DNA from: Rhabdophis nuchalis
Taxonomy: Eukaryota; Chordata; Lepidosauria; Squamata; Natricidae
DNA: 64,000 nucleotides
Direction: 5' to 3'
Assembly (NCBI GenBank): GCA_039707465.1
Contig: CM077648.1
Coordinates: 24,614,119-24,678,118, forward strand
Positions 1-11,762 of the stretch are shown here, one piece after another. Within the stretch, counting starts at the first letter, position 1. Each line of letters opens with the position of its first letter. The position numbers and the translations under genes are program-made. The notes beneath the pieces were generated by a model, which saw only the letters and a list, made by a program, of their open reading frames with translations, searched no databases and was not told where the DNA came from.

Positions 1-115
1 TGCATGAATGCATGCAACAAAACCCGGAAGAGCAGCTGGTGATGGTGCGCATACCCACAGGGAGGGCTTTCCATGCCACCTCTGGCACGTGTGCCCACAG
101 GTTTGCCATCATGGA
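1..115. repeat. hAT-like nonautonomous DNA transposon fragment
   Basis: The segment ends in a gtttgccatcatgga motif. This matches the terminal gttcgccatcac motif of several other elements in this window (15804-16144, 31104-31384, 40617-41118). The 5' end lies outside the window. The family assignment rests on these shared ends and on the 8-bp duplication of the copy at 15804. Confidence 0.4.
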
Positions 116-350
116 TCTGGTCCATTGTCTTTCCTAGCTCATAGTCGCTCTTTCAAGTTGTAGGCAGATGCTTATCCAGTCCTGCTTTGAAAATTTCAAA
201 CAAGGAAAGAAACTTCAAGCTGAATCAGAACTATGGTATGCAGAAGATATGCAGAAGTCTGGTTTACCCAAAACTGGACAAAAGCATGTCGCCTGCTAAC
301 CTGAAATTCCATAATTTTTTACAGGAAAAATATTTTTGGTATACTTTCAG

Positions 351-559
351 GTGATTCGTCGAAATGGAACTGAAGAAAAACTTCTTTGTTTAGTGCGAGA
401 ACGTGCAGGCCACCACTGTGAAACAGCTGTGTTAGTTGTACTTATCTTGGTGTGGGAAGGAATACCTCAGAGCCTAGCAGACAAGCTGTACTCTGAATTG
501 TCTGACACTTTAATGAAGTACGGCACACTCACAAACCGGCGGTGTGCACTCAATGAAGA
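351..559 (+). CDS. TET2: TET2 exon, start of the C-terminal catalytic half
   Basis: This internal exon of methylcytosine dioxygenase TET2 has an acceptor ttcag|gtg and a donor ga|gtaagt, and it ends two bases into a Glu codon. The translation includes [17 protein letters not shown] and [15 protein letters not shown], which are characteristic of vertebrate TET proteins. The segment lies in the Cys-rich/dioxygenase region that packs on DNA. TET2 oxidises 5-methylcytosine to 5-hydroxymethylcytosine and further products in the nucleus, using Fe(II) and 2-oxoglutarate. Its relatives TET1 and TET3 share this block. The TET2 assignment comes mainly from the last two exons and from PPA2 lying next door. 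Upstream exons are outside the window. Confidence 0.95.
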
Positions 560-782
560 GTAAGTGAAGTATGTACTTCCTTCACCTCCAGGAAGTAAAA
601 TTTTCCTGTAGTTTAAATATAAACGGCATAGATCGTAATCAACATTGTTTCCTCATTTAGCATACAATAAATGTGTTCAAACTGCAACTCCTAATATTCC
701 CAAATAGCAAGGCCAGATTGGCAAACAAGTTACAAATCTGGGACTTCCCTTCACTGTAAAAGCAGGGTAAGTAGGTATGTGT

Positions 783-895
783 CATCAGGGGTGGGCTTCA
801 AAATTTTTAGCAAGGGGTTCTCTGTCTGGTTGCTGGGTGGGCATGGCCATGGTGGGCATTCAGGGGTTGGTTCCTGCCGGCATTACTACCGATTC
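783..895. repeat. hAT-like nonautonomous element fragment
   Basis: The start caggggtgggcttcaaaa followed by a 'gggtgggcatggccatggtgggc' type segment resembles the element at 4521-4722, which has TIR-like ends and a near-perfect 8-bp duplication. It lies immediately before a CR1 fragment. Confidence 0.35.
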
Positions 896-1370
896 GAAGC
901 CCAAAAGAATTTGCAGTGTTCAATATCTCAGGGGCTGCCACAAGGAAGAGGGATTCCAGCTATTCTCCAAAGCACCTGAGGGCAGGACAAGAAGCAATGG
1001 GTAGAAACTAATCAAGGAGAGAAGCAACCTAGAACTATGGAAGAATTTCCTGACAGTGAGAACAATTAATCAGTGGAACTATTTGCCTCCAGAAGTTGTG
1101 AATGTTCCAACACTGGAAGTTTTTAAGGAGATATTGGATAACCATTTGTCTGAAGTGGTGTAGGGTTTCCTGCCAAGGCAAGGGGTTGTTCTAGAACAGG
1201 GGTCTCCAACCTTTGCAACTTTAAGTCTGAAGGACTTCAGCTCCCAGACTTCTCCAGCCAGCAAAGTCTGGGAGCTGAAGTCCTTCAGACTTAAAGTTGC
1301 AAAGGTTGGAGACCCCTGTTCTAGAAGACCTCCAAGGTCCCTTCCAACACTGTTATTCTGTTAAGTCCTA
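896..1370 (+). mobile_element. CR1 LINE 3' fragment, split by a hAT MITE
   Basis: The sequence encodes broken pieces of the CR1 ORF2 C-terminus (QYLRGCHKEEG, RSNG, then a frame-disrupted NQWN and PPEVV region). It ends in the typical CR1 3' segment 'gacctccaaggtccctt'. The fragment is truncated at its 5' end and decayed by stops and frameshifts. It is interrupted at 1197-1318 by a palindromic hAT element that duplicated ttctagaa. Confidence 0.85.
1189..1326. mobile_element. Palindromic hAT MITE with 8-bp TSD
   Basis: The element (1197-1318) is an almost perfect inverted repeat from caggggtctcc to ggagacccctg. It is flanked on both sides by ttctagaa (1189-1196 and 1319-1326), the 8-bp target duplication expected of hAT transposition. 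It has no coding capacity. Sister copies lie at 20513, 29710, 30957 and 46635. Confidence 0.9.
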
Positions 1371-1680
1371 AGGAGCCATAGTTCCTCGTTCCTCGTATCC
1401 TGCTTTTAGTTCAGGCATTGATAGTACTCTCTCCTTCCGTTTTCACCACAACAATAACATACCTTTGGGCAAAGAGAATGACTGGTGCAGAGTTACCCAG
1501 ATAGCTTCCATGACTGAGCTGGAGGTGAATCTGTGCCTCACCATGCCTACCACAGTCTGTTCAACACTATACTACACTGGCTCTTATTTAATTTAAAACA
1601 GCTTCTTTTCAATAGTAATCAGAGGCAGTATATGATAAATATGTGATAAATATACGATAAAGAAACTGCTTTAAAAATAG

Positions 1681-2350
<670 letters not shown>

Positions 2351-3211
2351 TCATCTCATTTACTTGGTGTATTACAGCTGCTGACCAAGCTCCATTTTGT
2401 GTTGATGGTATTTATAGTTCCTTTTTTTTTTTGACATAAACACAAATAATACAAACTTCATTAAAAAAAAGTGAATTTTTTTTTTAAAAGTTCACTCTAG
2501 GTAGAATCCTTTAAAGGATATTTTAACCGGGTGCTCGTAAATTCTATGCCTCGAAAGAGATAAATTATTGTGATGAGATTCGGTACAAAAAGATTGGCAG
2601 TGTCAACAGTCCATTTTTGTTTTATTTAGTCTGGGTATTCGGCTTCAACTCTACATTTTTGTTGTTTTTATTTGTGAGTTTTAAACATTGCTCTTCTATA
2701 TAAAGAATTCGAAGAACCGAAACAATACATAAGTGGGATCAGTTGGGTTTAATATGGAATCACATTGTTTAGAATTCAAATAAATATATCCAAACCCACT
2801 TCCAGTGGGAGTATTTTCAATTTGTCCATTCCTGACAGATGTTGATTCACATCTTGCTTAAATAGTACTAGTAGATATCCCATTATTTCCCCAAGCCAAT
2901 CTGTCATATTGCTGAACATTTTTCTAATTTTAAGACAGACGCTGCTTTCCTGCCGTTTCTATTCACTGATTCTATTGCTTTTTGGAACAACGGAGGATAA
3001 CAGCAGCCTCCATTATCTACACAAAAGTCCTTCAGATATTTGAAAACAGCCATCATTTTACCCCATGCTCTTCTTGGGACATAGTTTTATGATCTGTCGA
3101 ATCACATTACACTGAATGAAATAACCATAAGTGTTTTCAGAATTAAAGCTATTAGCTAAAAGTAGTAATTAGCTGTTAATGAGTGAAGTTCTTTTTTAAA
3201 AAAAAAAATAG
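2351..3211. other. TET2 intron, no recognised element
   Basis: AT-rich intronic sequence with short A and T runs. I see no repeat that I can name and no extra exon. It ends in the A-rich stretch and acceptor before 3212. Confidence 0.6.
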
Positions 3212-3301
3212 GAAGAAAAGCTAGAATCTAATCTGCAAACTTTGTCAACTCTGATGGCACCCACTTACAAGAAATTGGCGCCTGATGCATATAACAACCA
3301 G
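3212..3301 (+). CDS. TET2: TET2 90-bp exon
   Basis: The acceptor is aatag|gaa and the donor is cag|gtgagt. The exon holds exactly 30 codons in phase 0, starting EEKLES and ending APDAYNNQ. It continues the catalytic region from the exon at 1734-1884 (DDPKE then EEKLE). Length and phase agree with the vertebrate TET2 exon as I recall it. Confidence 0.95.
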
Positions 3302-3344
3302 GTGAGTAAAGAAAAACAGAAATGTAAGATTCATTGCTTTGTTT

Positions 3345-4095
3345 TACCAATTTATTTATTTATTTATTTTTCACATTTATAACCTGCACCCATCTCACCA
3401 CAAAGGGACTCGGGGCGGCGAACAGAGATTTAAAATCAATTATACATAAATACAAAATATTATTAAATAATAACTAAATTAAATCAATACCCTGCTTAAA
3501 ATAAGTTTAAATTTAAAACCCAAATTACAATTTTGATTTGTTATAAAATAATGGGTGTGGAGTAGATCATGCTAGGCCGGCCAGATGAAAATAATAAGTT
3601 TTTAGGTGCCGGAGAAACAAGCGGAGGTCTGTGATGGAACGGAGGTCGGGATGTAGGCCATTCCAGAGGGTAGGGCCCACCACAGAGAAGGCCCTTCCCC
3701 TGGCATTGTCCGGTCGATGGCACCCGGAGAAGACCCTCTCCCTGGGAGCGAGTCGCTCGAAGGGATGTATAGGCTAAAAGACGGTCTCGAAGGTAGCTAG
3801 GCCCCGTGCCATGGAGCACCTTGAATATGGTCATCAAAACCTTGTAACGCACCCGGTAGGTCACAGGTAGCCAGTGCAGCTCGCGCAGGAGTGGTGTTAT
3901 GTGGGAATGTCTTGAGATTCCCATGATCACCCGCGCAGCCGCATTCTGGACCAACTGCAACCTCCGAGTGCATCTCAAGGGGAGCCCCATGTAGAGAGCG
4001 TTGCAGTAGTCCAGACGAGAAGTCACGAGTGCTTGAGTGACTGTGCGAAGGACCTCAATGTATAAGTCTCCCAAGACTTTGAAAGAAACTACCAT
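3345..4095 (-). mobile_element. L2-clade LINE 3' fragment (reverse transcriptase C-terminus)
   Basis: The minus strand encodes SRLDYCNALYMGLPL, LQLVQNAAARV, ITPLLRELHWLPV and GPSYLRDRL. These are classic L2/CR1-like ORF2 C-terminal motifs, open for about 180 codons with a drift in frame near the end. The 3' end (low coordinates) carries the 'cccgagtccctttgtgg' type tail and a (TAAA)n run at 3350-3370. It is 5'-truncated and lies antisense in a TET2 intron. Confidence 0.88.
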
Positions 4096-4184
4096 ACTTA
4101 GAAGGTAGAATTCATTTATGAAGCTGCATATTATGTATTAATTATACATTATATTATTCATTAATACGAAAGAATTAGAGATGG

Positions 4185-4415
4185 AGTGTTGCAGTGGCCT
4201 ACAGGTGGAGCTCTCACCTCACAATCAGGAGTCTCTGAGGTAGAGGCAGTTATCTCTCTCTCTGGCTACTCTGAGAATATATTTGCTGAACGAAACTCTG
4301 CATTGGCAACAGGAAGGGCATCCGGCCATTAAAACACTCTGCTAGCTCCATTCAGTTACCCAGATTCTACCCCGCAAGGGATTATGGAGTCGTTAAATGA
4401 AGATGATGAAAGAAT
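4185..4415 (+). mobile_element. Sauria-type SINE with Bov-B-like 3' end
   Basis: The 3' part contains aggaagggcatccggcc, aaaacactctgctagctcc and gggattatggagtcgttaa, followed by an atgatgatg-like tail. This is the 3' end that squamate Sauria SINEs share with Bov-B LINEs and that lets Bov-B machinery copy them. The 5' part (4185-4250) is tRNA-related with a weak B-box-like region. Confidence 0.8.
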
Positions 4416-4512
4416 TAGAAATCAACAAAAAATTAACTGGTTAATTTAAAACACGGTATTTGCAAGAGTCAAAATTTCCAGAAACTAACTGTGGTGACAT
4501 ACAATATGTTCA

Positions 4513-4730
4513 GCTTATGGCAGTGGTGAAATGCAATTTTTTTTTACTACTGTTCTGTGGGCGTGGCTTGGTGGGCATGGCAGGGGGAGGATCCTGCAAA
4601 ATCTCCATTCCCATCCCACTCTGGAGCCAGCCAAAGGTGGCATTTGCTAGTTCTCCAAACTATTCAAAATTTCTGCAATCGGTTCTCCAGAACCTGTCAG
4701 AACCTGCTGGATTTCACCCCCAGCTTGTGG
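4513..4730. mobile_element. hAT-like nonautonomous element
   Basis: The ends cagtggtgaaat and atttcaccccc are imperfect terminal inverted repeats. The flanks gcttatgg (4513-4520) and gcttgtgg (4723-4730) are a 7/8 matching 8-bp duplication. The interior 'gggcgtggcttggtgggcatgg' type segment recurs at 783-895. It has no coding capacity. Confidence 0.65.
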
Positions 4731-4738
4731 ATTTACAC

Positions 4739-4757
4739 AGATAGATGATAGATAGAT

Positions 4758-4835
<78 letters not shown>

Positions 4836-4836
4836 G
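4739..4836. repeat. (GATA)n microsatellite
   Basis: About 98 bp of tagatgatagatag repeats lead into pure (ATAG)n. GATA-type repeats are classical snake (Bkm) satellites. Here it is a short intronic tract. Confidence 0.97.
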
Positions 4837-5194
4837 CTTGAAAGGCTACATTTGAAGTGCCATCACCAACAGAAGTAGAGCAATAGATATATTTCAGCCA
4901 TTCTTAATCACAGTGATGCCAAAATGACGAAATCTTGTTATGTTATTAAGGAGAAGAGCTTGGATTATCACGTGGTGATGCATATTCTGTTACCAGCTGG
5001 AAAGTGAGGTTGCCGGGCGGCTCCTCATGCGCATGATCACCTCACGGCTGCTGTGTTGCGCTGCTGCGACAGCGCAACACAGCCGTTCACTCTGAGGCTG
5101 TGCCCGGCTCTTTGAGAGCCTGATCACAAGACAGCCGCCGCCCAGCAACCTCAAAACAATACCCCCTCTCCCGATAATGCCCAAGCCATATTTT

Positions 5195-5250
5195 GGGGGT
5201 TAAAAGAAAATAAGACCCTGTCTTATTTTCGAGGAAACACGGTATGTTAA
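5195..5250. mobile_element. Tc1/mariner-like MITE end
   Basis: The motif aaataagaccctgtcttatt and the terminal ggaaacacggta match the known squamate MITE end (reverse complement taccgtgtttcc). The GC-rich part at 4950-5190, with a palindrome gctgcgacagcgcaacacag around 5050, may be its body. The other end is not clear. Confidence 0.5.
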
Positions 5251-5361
5251 AGCTGAATTTTCCCAAATTCCCTTTTGCAAAGTGGATTCTTTTTTAAATT
5301 GGGAAATGATGAGAACAAATAGCGGGATTCCTTCCAATATTTCATTTTATGATTTTTTTGG

Positions 5362-5432
5362 GAATTTATTTATTTATTTATTTATTTATTTATTCATTTA
5401 TTCATATTTATATACCGCCCTATCTCCCAATT
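5362..5432 (-). repeat. L2 LINE 3' tail with (TTTA)n
   Basis: A (TTTA)n run at 5366-5405 is followed by tataccgccctatctccc, the reverse complement of a common squamate L2/CR1-like 3' tail. Only the last ~70 bp remains. Confidence 0.6.
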
Positions 5433-5960
5433 TGAATGTCTATGTGACTACTGCTGGTGAATAGCATCTGTCATTATGAAAGGGAGAGAAAATGAATAGA
5501 TGAAATTAAGAAGTCTACTACAGCCTATTAATGCTCGCTAATAATTTTAGACCAATGAGCACTGCCAATTTCAGACTATTGTATTTGTTCCCAGCTTGGC
5601 TATAGTCCTGCGGTGCTACAACTTCAGAGTTTTAAAAGTCTATTTGCAAGAGCAATTTGGTAACACGCGGTTGGTGAATTAAATAATATAAATATAAGGG
5701 GTCTTGGTGCTCTCTGAGCTTGCTTATTTTCTTGCAGGCGTTTCATTACCTTTACAAGGTAACATCATCAGTGGTAGTAAGAAATGCTGTTGGCTGTCAG
5801 TTTATATTCTGGTGACTTGCTTGTGGATGGCCTTAGAGATTCTTTGGTTGGGCTGTTCACTGATGGTTCTTCTGCAGTTCCTTGACTGGGGTACTGTTTA
5901 CTTGATTATTGGTCTGAAGTTAACCTTGGAGTTAATCTATATAAACATATTTGTGTCTAG

Positions 5961-6185
<225 letters not shown>

Positions 6186-6284
6186 TAAACAGGCACATGA
6201 TGGCTACTAAGGAAAATTGTGAAATATTGCATCAGTATGAATGCTAATTCGCTAGGCTTTTAATTTTTCTAAAATGAGATTCTC

Positions 6285-6655
6285 AAGGTTAATTAGGGGA
6301 TGCAGTGGCTCGGTGGCTAAGACGCTGAGCTTGTCAATCAGAAAGGTCGGCAGTTTGGCGGTTCAAATCCCTAGTGCCACATAATGGAGTGAGCTCCCGT
6401 TACTTGTCCCAGCTTCTGCAGTTCGAAAGCATGTAAAAATGCAAGTAGAAAAATAGGAACCATCTTTGGTGGGAAAGTAATAGTGTTCCGTGCACCTTTG
6501 GCATTTAGTCATACTAACCACATGACCGCGGAGGCGTCTTTGGACAGCGGTGGCTCTTTGGTTTTGAAACAGAGATGAGCATTGCCCCTTAGAGTCTGGA
6601 ATGATTAGCAGATATGTGCCAGGGGAACCTTTACCTTTACCTTAGAAGGTTAATT
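6285..6655 (+). mobile_element. tRNA-derived squamate SINE with TSD
   Basis: The element (6295-6645) has a tRNA-like head (ctcggtggctaagacgctga and a B-box-like ggttcaaatcc), the core 'aaaatgcaagtagaaaaatagg' and the tail aacctttacctttacc. Perfect 10-bp duplications aaggttaatt flank it at 6285-6294 and 6646-6655. Related copies lie at 12329, 17621, 28924 and 44214. It is not a functional tRNA gene. Confidence 0.9.
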
Positions 6656-6828
6656 CTTAAATTCCTTGCTCCTGTTTGCCCTCTTCTTCTTCTTTTTTTT
6701 TTTGTACAGTGAAATAAAGTGAAATTGGAAGTTTAAAATATATAGTTGTGATTGACTTGTGCAGAATGTATGCATTGGAGTACACATAAATTTTGCTGTA
6801 AAGTTAGTACTTTTTTTTCAGACATACA

Positions 6829-7663
6829 AGATTGAAGCCCTTTGCAAGAACTCTGGGAAAGGAATAGGAAAATAATATTGGCAATATGGTATAAAGAAAA
6901 CTTATATGCAATGTTTTATAGGCGGCATCTCCCACCTGCGAGAATAACCAAAATGTTTAGAAATTTAGCACCAAATTGTTGGAAATGTGATTATGAATCA
7001 GGCACAAACTACCATATGTGGTGGTCGTGCCAAAAAACAAAAGAATATTGGCAGAAAATTCAAATGTGGCTGATAGAGATAACCAAAGAGAAAATAGAAT
7101 TCAAACCAGAACTATTTCTTTTGGGAATTATAAACAATAAACATAACAAGGGAATAATCTACTTAATAATACATATTATTACAGCAGCAAGAATAGTCTT
7201 TGCCCAAAACTGGAAAAACAGGGAAATTCCACAAGAAGAGGAAGTAATTAGGAAAATTTTAATTTGTGCTGAAATGGATAAATTGATTTTGGAATTGAAG
7301 AACAAAGACGAATCAGAATATTATAAGATTTGGGATAAATTTTATTGATGGTTGAACAAAAAGGGAAAGACCCAAAATAAGCAATGATTAAGATTCATAG
7401 AATGGAGATTAGAATTATGTATGAAATCATAAGAGTGAAAATGTATAAGACAAGACTAAAGCAACATGAATGGAAATACGATATCCTTATATTTGTAAAT
7501 ACTGAATAGACCAATTGTAAATAAGCGTGGTGATTATAATATTTAACTTTATATTGTGGTATGTATGGCAAAGACATTGCCAGGTTGGTTACATTATGTC
7601 CAATGTTTTAATGTGTGTTTAATAATAAACTTTTGAATAAAAAAAAAAGATTGAAGCCCTTTG
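6829..7663 (+). mobile_element. 5'-truncated L1 LINE with 16-bp TSD
   Basis: The element (6845-7647) encodes the C-terminal part of L1 ORF2 (about 167 codons to a stop at 7346-7348: NCWKCDYESGTNYHMWWSC, the CxxC...HxxxxC zinc-knuckle-like region). About 270 bp of 3' UTR and a poly-A tract ending near 7648 follow. The 16-bp duplication agattgaagccctttg is perfect (6829-6844 and 7648-7663). The intact frame and perfect duplication suggest a fairly recent insertion into a TET2 intron, in the sense direction. Confidence 0.93.
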
Positions 7664-7744
7664 AAAGGCATTCCATGTACTCATAAAGCATATGTCCTCT
7701 ACAGTTATGTATTCATCCGATTTCTCATACATCCCTTTGGAAAT

Positions 7745-7965
7745 CTAGCATGATGTAGCAGTTAAGGCATCGGACTAGAAACTGGGAGAGTGTGAGTTGT
7801 AGTTTGATCTTGGGCAAAAAGCCAGCTCAGTGATCTTAGGCAAATCACTTTCAGCCACTTTCAACTTTCAGAAGCAATGACAATGGCAAACCACTTCTGA
7901 AAATTCTTGTTAAGAAAACTGCAGGAAATTATCCAGGCAACCTCCAAGATACCTGCTGGGACTGA
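7745..7965 (+). repeat. tRNA-derived SINE, MIR-like
   Basis: It contains tgtagcagttaaggcatcgg followed by a core with cagtgatcttaggcaaatca and 'caatggcaaaccacttctg'. These are segments of a tRNA-headed, CORE-like SINE family. A reverse copy with related segments lies at 59985-60185. Confidence 0.6.
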
Positions 7966-8208
7966 AGAAAATAATAATCTGTTTTATCTGTCATCTTTCC
8001 TTCCCATTTTCCCCTCAACTTTGCCATGGCTAATCCTTTTTTGCTAATTCATCATCTCTTTACATCTCATGCCTAGCCGTTGTGACTTTCTGTTTGCTGA
8101 TGATTGCCGTATTCTTAGTAAGTGCTCCAACTCCATAATCCAAGGGATTTTTCTTGCTGTTTCTTGCTGTTCATCTTTCAGAGTCATACCTTATGTTAGA
8201 CCATTCCC

Positions 8209-8520
8209 TTAGCTGTTCTGGTCTTTGTTCTCATACAAACAATCATATCCTTCATAACCTTTGTCTAAATTTGTAATTGCCTTCTTCCCTAGGATTAATA
8301 TCCTCTTTACTTCTTCACTGCACTGTACATCTTTATCTATTCTTGAATTCAAGAAAACAAAACTATCTACCATCTTCACTTCTTCACCATCAACTGTAAG
8401 TTCTCTTAGCATTCTGGTTAACACTATTTTTGCTTTTCTAATATTTAACATTAACTCAGATATTTCACTTTCTACTTTTTCTTTCATAATGGACTCTTCT
8501 GCATCTTTCTTACTTGGGCT
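8209..8520 (-). mobile_element. Bov-B/RTE LINE reverse transcriptase fragment
   Basis: The minus-strand reading KMVDSFVFLNSRIDKD, CSEEVKRILILGKKAITNLD matches the Bov-B/RTE ORF segment with FLGS.I..DG.C..EI.RR...GR.AMT.LD. It has decayed and the catalytic part is not visible. More degenerate Bov-B may extend into 8520-9500, but I could not follow it. Confidence 0.7.
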
Positions 8521-10700
8521 GATAAAGTGCTATCATCTGCAAGTCTCAAGTAGTTCATTTTTTATCACCAATTTTTATTCCAGTAGACATATCTTCTCGA
8601 GAGTCTTTTTTCTACATTATTCTGTACCTTTCTTCTATCCTAATTTTTCCAGCAATCATTCTTATATATGCATATTTCCCCATTCTACTCATCTTCTGAT
8701 ATATTACATATACAGTATATCATACTTTCATTTCCTAAAGTCACTCTACTTTCACTTCAGTTTCATGTCTTCTTTTTCTTCCCTGCCTATTTGTCCAATG
8801 ATCTGTTCTTAATATTGTCAACATATGAATCATCCCATATTTAGAACCTTTTATGAGTCTTATATCCTTCTCTCACTCAATTTTTTTTATCATTATCACC
8901 TCAATGACCATTTTAGATTTACATTCATTTCGCTACAATGTCTTTAAAAGCTCATACTCATCAAATGGACATTATTATTTATTTTTGAGTCCCTGAATCA
9001 CCCATATTTTTTCTATACTTTCTTATCTTACACTATCCATTAAATCCTCATCAATTTCTTCTGGATTCTATTTATCCAAAATGTTGCTTTTTTCCAAAAC
9101 CCATATTTGATTCTTCCACTACTATCATTTATCATCACCAATCTATAGATTCATATTTCCATATACACAATATTCTAGATGAATTACATTTTGATGCAAT
9201 ATTTTGTTTTTTCCTTTCTAGTTAAGCCTATGGCTTCCTTTGTCTGCATATATCAACTTTGAACAAACAAAATCAAACTTTCTTCTTTCAGATCAATTAC
9301 ATCCTCCCTATTTTTCACAGTTTTATAGACACGCAATATAACTATGCCATAGTTATTATTTGTGGGGATAATAGATTCTCTACTTCCATAGTAGACTTCC
9401 AAAGTCTACTACCAATGGACTTTGGTCCATTTGGTAAAACTTTCACATAACATTTTTAGTTAAATAAAGAATGTGTAGTCAAGGTTATTTTAGTCATATC
9501 TATTTCTTCTACAGCATTCTGTACTAATGGTAATGGAGAGAATTAACCAGTTTGGGCCAATATGCCAATAGTACAACCCTTTCGTAGCCCAGGCTTGTTC
9601 ATCCCATTATTATGCAAACTACAGTCTCTAATGTCGGGACTGCTTTGTAAGCCAGCATATTATCATAGGCATTGTATCAGCATTTAACACATTTTGTATT
9701 TGATACAGACTTTTTTAGTGCCTTCTGTCATTGTGCTTGTAGTAAACAAAACATTAATTAAATATTCTGATCCATAAGTTTCACATTTCTAAAATATCCA
9801 ATTAGATATGCTTAATTTCCACTTTAGCAATTCTGCAAGATTTCCTCAGTTTCTACTTCTTTTGTCATATGTTCCAGTTGTATGTGTCATTCTAAAAAGA
9901 GGAACTCGGTGTCAGCACTTGAGATAAACAGACTTCCTTGGGTATGGCCTTGTTGTCATTTCTAAACTACTTAGGAAACTTCGTTCTTCCCATTAAGGTT
10001 GTTTTCTGACATGACAATATCATTATACAGTATCCAAATTTCTCCATATATTTTTCTCGAATGCCATACAGAAGTGGTTTGCCATTTTCTTCTTTCAGCT
10101 TTGTTTTAAGTTCCTTCTCTTAGATGGGCTGGCTGAAGACAGCTGAGAAATCCATTCATTTGCTAAGGTGAAATTAATCATTTCCCAAGGCAATGTAAAA
10201 GGAATACAATACTGATCTCTTGAGCATGAGTGCCAATGAAGATTGGTTGCTAGATATATTCCCAAAGTGCTACTTCTACATTGATCACCAAATTTGAAAT
10301 CTTGCAATCAATCATTCCCTTATTGATTGACATATTTTAACTTTTGTTTTGATTTAATGGAAATTTATTAGGATTAAACCGAAAAGACCACTCCCTATTC
10401 AGCAATGTTTAGCAATCTGTATGCTGATGTGAATATGTATGTGAAGAAGTACACCTCATGTAAAAAAATGTTTTTTCAATGTTAACATATTTGGGCCTAT
10501 CAATATTTTATCTTCAAGCAGCATATAAAAGTAAAGGTGACACAACTGAACAAAAACATGAAAAAATGACTTTATTATTTATTAAATTTATTATTTGCAA
10601 TTATTGATTCAACAAAAAAGATAATGCCATTTACTTCTGTAGAAAAACTAAGTTGGCTCTAATTTCTGATATTTGGAAGAAACCAACCCCACGTTGCAGG
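8521..10700. other. AT-rich TET2 intron, nothing recognised
   Basis: This is a 2.2-kb AT-rich stretch with many stops on both strands. Small open frames are short and show no family motif that I recognise. It may include older decayed LINE sequence. Confidence 0.5.
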
Positions 10701-10724
10701 GTTTTTTAAAAAAAATAAAAAAAT

Positions 10725-11204
10725 AAAGAATAGAATAGAATAGAATAGAATAGAATAGAATAGAATAGAATAGAATAACAAGAATTGGAAGGGACCTTGG
10801 TGGTCTTCTAGTCCAACGTCCTGCCTAGGCAGGAAACCCACTTCACCAATTCAGACAAAAGTTGTCTCTCTTCTTAAAAACTTCCAGTGCATTCACAACT
10901 TCTGGAGGCAACTTCTGTTTCACTGATTGATTGTTCTAACTGTCAGGAAATTTCTCCTCAATTCTAAGTTGCTTCTCTCCTTGATTAGTTTCCACCCATT
11001 GCTTCTTGTTCTACCCTCAGGTGCTCTGGAGAATAGCTTGACTCCCTCTTTTTTGTGGCAGCCCCTGAGATATTGGAACACTTCTACCATGTCACCCCTG
11101 GTCCTTCTTTTCATTAAACTAGACATACCCAGTTCCTGCAACTGTTCTTCATATGTTTTAGCCTCCAATTCCCTAATCATCTTTGTTGCTCTTCTCTGCA
11201 CTCT
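10725..11204 (-). mobile_element. CR1 LINE 3' fragment with (ATAGA)n tail
   Basis: The minus strand reads RRATKMIRELEAKTYEEQLQ, LGMSSLMKRRTRGD, QYLRGCHKKEG and RSNGWKLIKERSNLELRRNF, the C-terminal ORF2 block of squamate CR1. The 3' end 'gttggactagaagaccacc..ccttccaattctt' runs directly into a (TATTC)n/(ATAGA)n microsatellite at 10731-10776. The 5' side ends at about 11204, where a hAT-like element begins. Confidence 0.9.
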
Positions 11205-11512
11205 ACAAGCAAAGCGGAAGTGACTTCCAGTTTGCTTGTAGCATCGTTTTTAGTCCTCCGGAGGCTTCAGAGAAGCTCCTGAAGCCTCCGGAGGGCCTCA
11301 GGGGAGCTGTTTTTGCCCTCCCCAGGCTCCTATAAAGCCTCTGGAGCCTGAGGAGGGTGAAAAAAGCTTGTAAAAAATGGGGGGGCAGCCTGTCATGCGT
11401 GCATGCACACTGGGGGCACGCATTGCATTATGGGTGCAGCACACCGGCACACGACCCCCCCCCCGACTCCCTTATGGCACACGAGCCTAAAAAGTTTCGC
11501 CATCGCTGGTCT
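11205..11512. repeat. hAT-like nonautonomous element fragment
   Basis: GC-rich interior repeats (cctccggaggcttcagagaa) and the end aagtttcgccatcgctgg match the family seen at 15804-16144 and 40617-41118. It appears to cut the neighbouring CR1 after 'ctgcactct'. The duplication was not resolved. Confidence 0.5.
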
Positions 11513-11762
11513 AGATTATTTTAGATTGTTATATTTTTATTTGTTATTGTTGCTTTTAATGGGTTACTGTCCCCCGGGGAAGCTATTGAAAAATAGAATA
11601 TTTGTGGTTAAAAATAATCCATGTTTAATTTAGCTTGACAAGCTGCCTCTCAGGAAAAAATTAGCCATGTGTGACTATCATGATCATAATCGTTCGTAGG
11701 CCAAGTTTAACCTCGCGTCATTTGTTGGTCCAAATGTATCTTCCATCATATTATTTTAACAG

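Noticed and set aside
6300..6370. Possible tRNA gene
   Set aside because: The tRNA-like head belongs to a SINE with a 3' core, a tail and target duplications. It cannot form a proper cloverleaf.
8261..8812. 183-codon plus-strand open frame
   Set aside because: It lies opposite a decayed Bov-B reverse transcriptase fragment and reads as Phe/Ser-rich antisense sequence.
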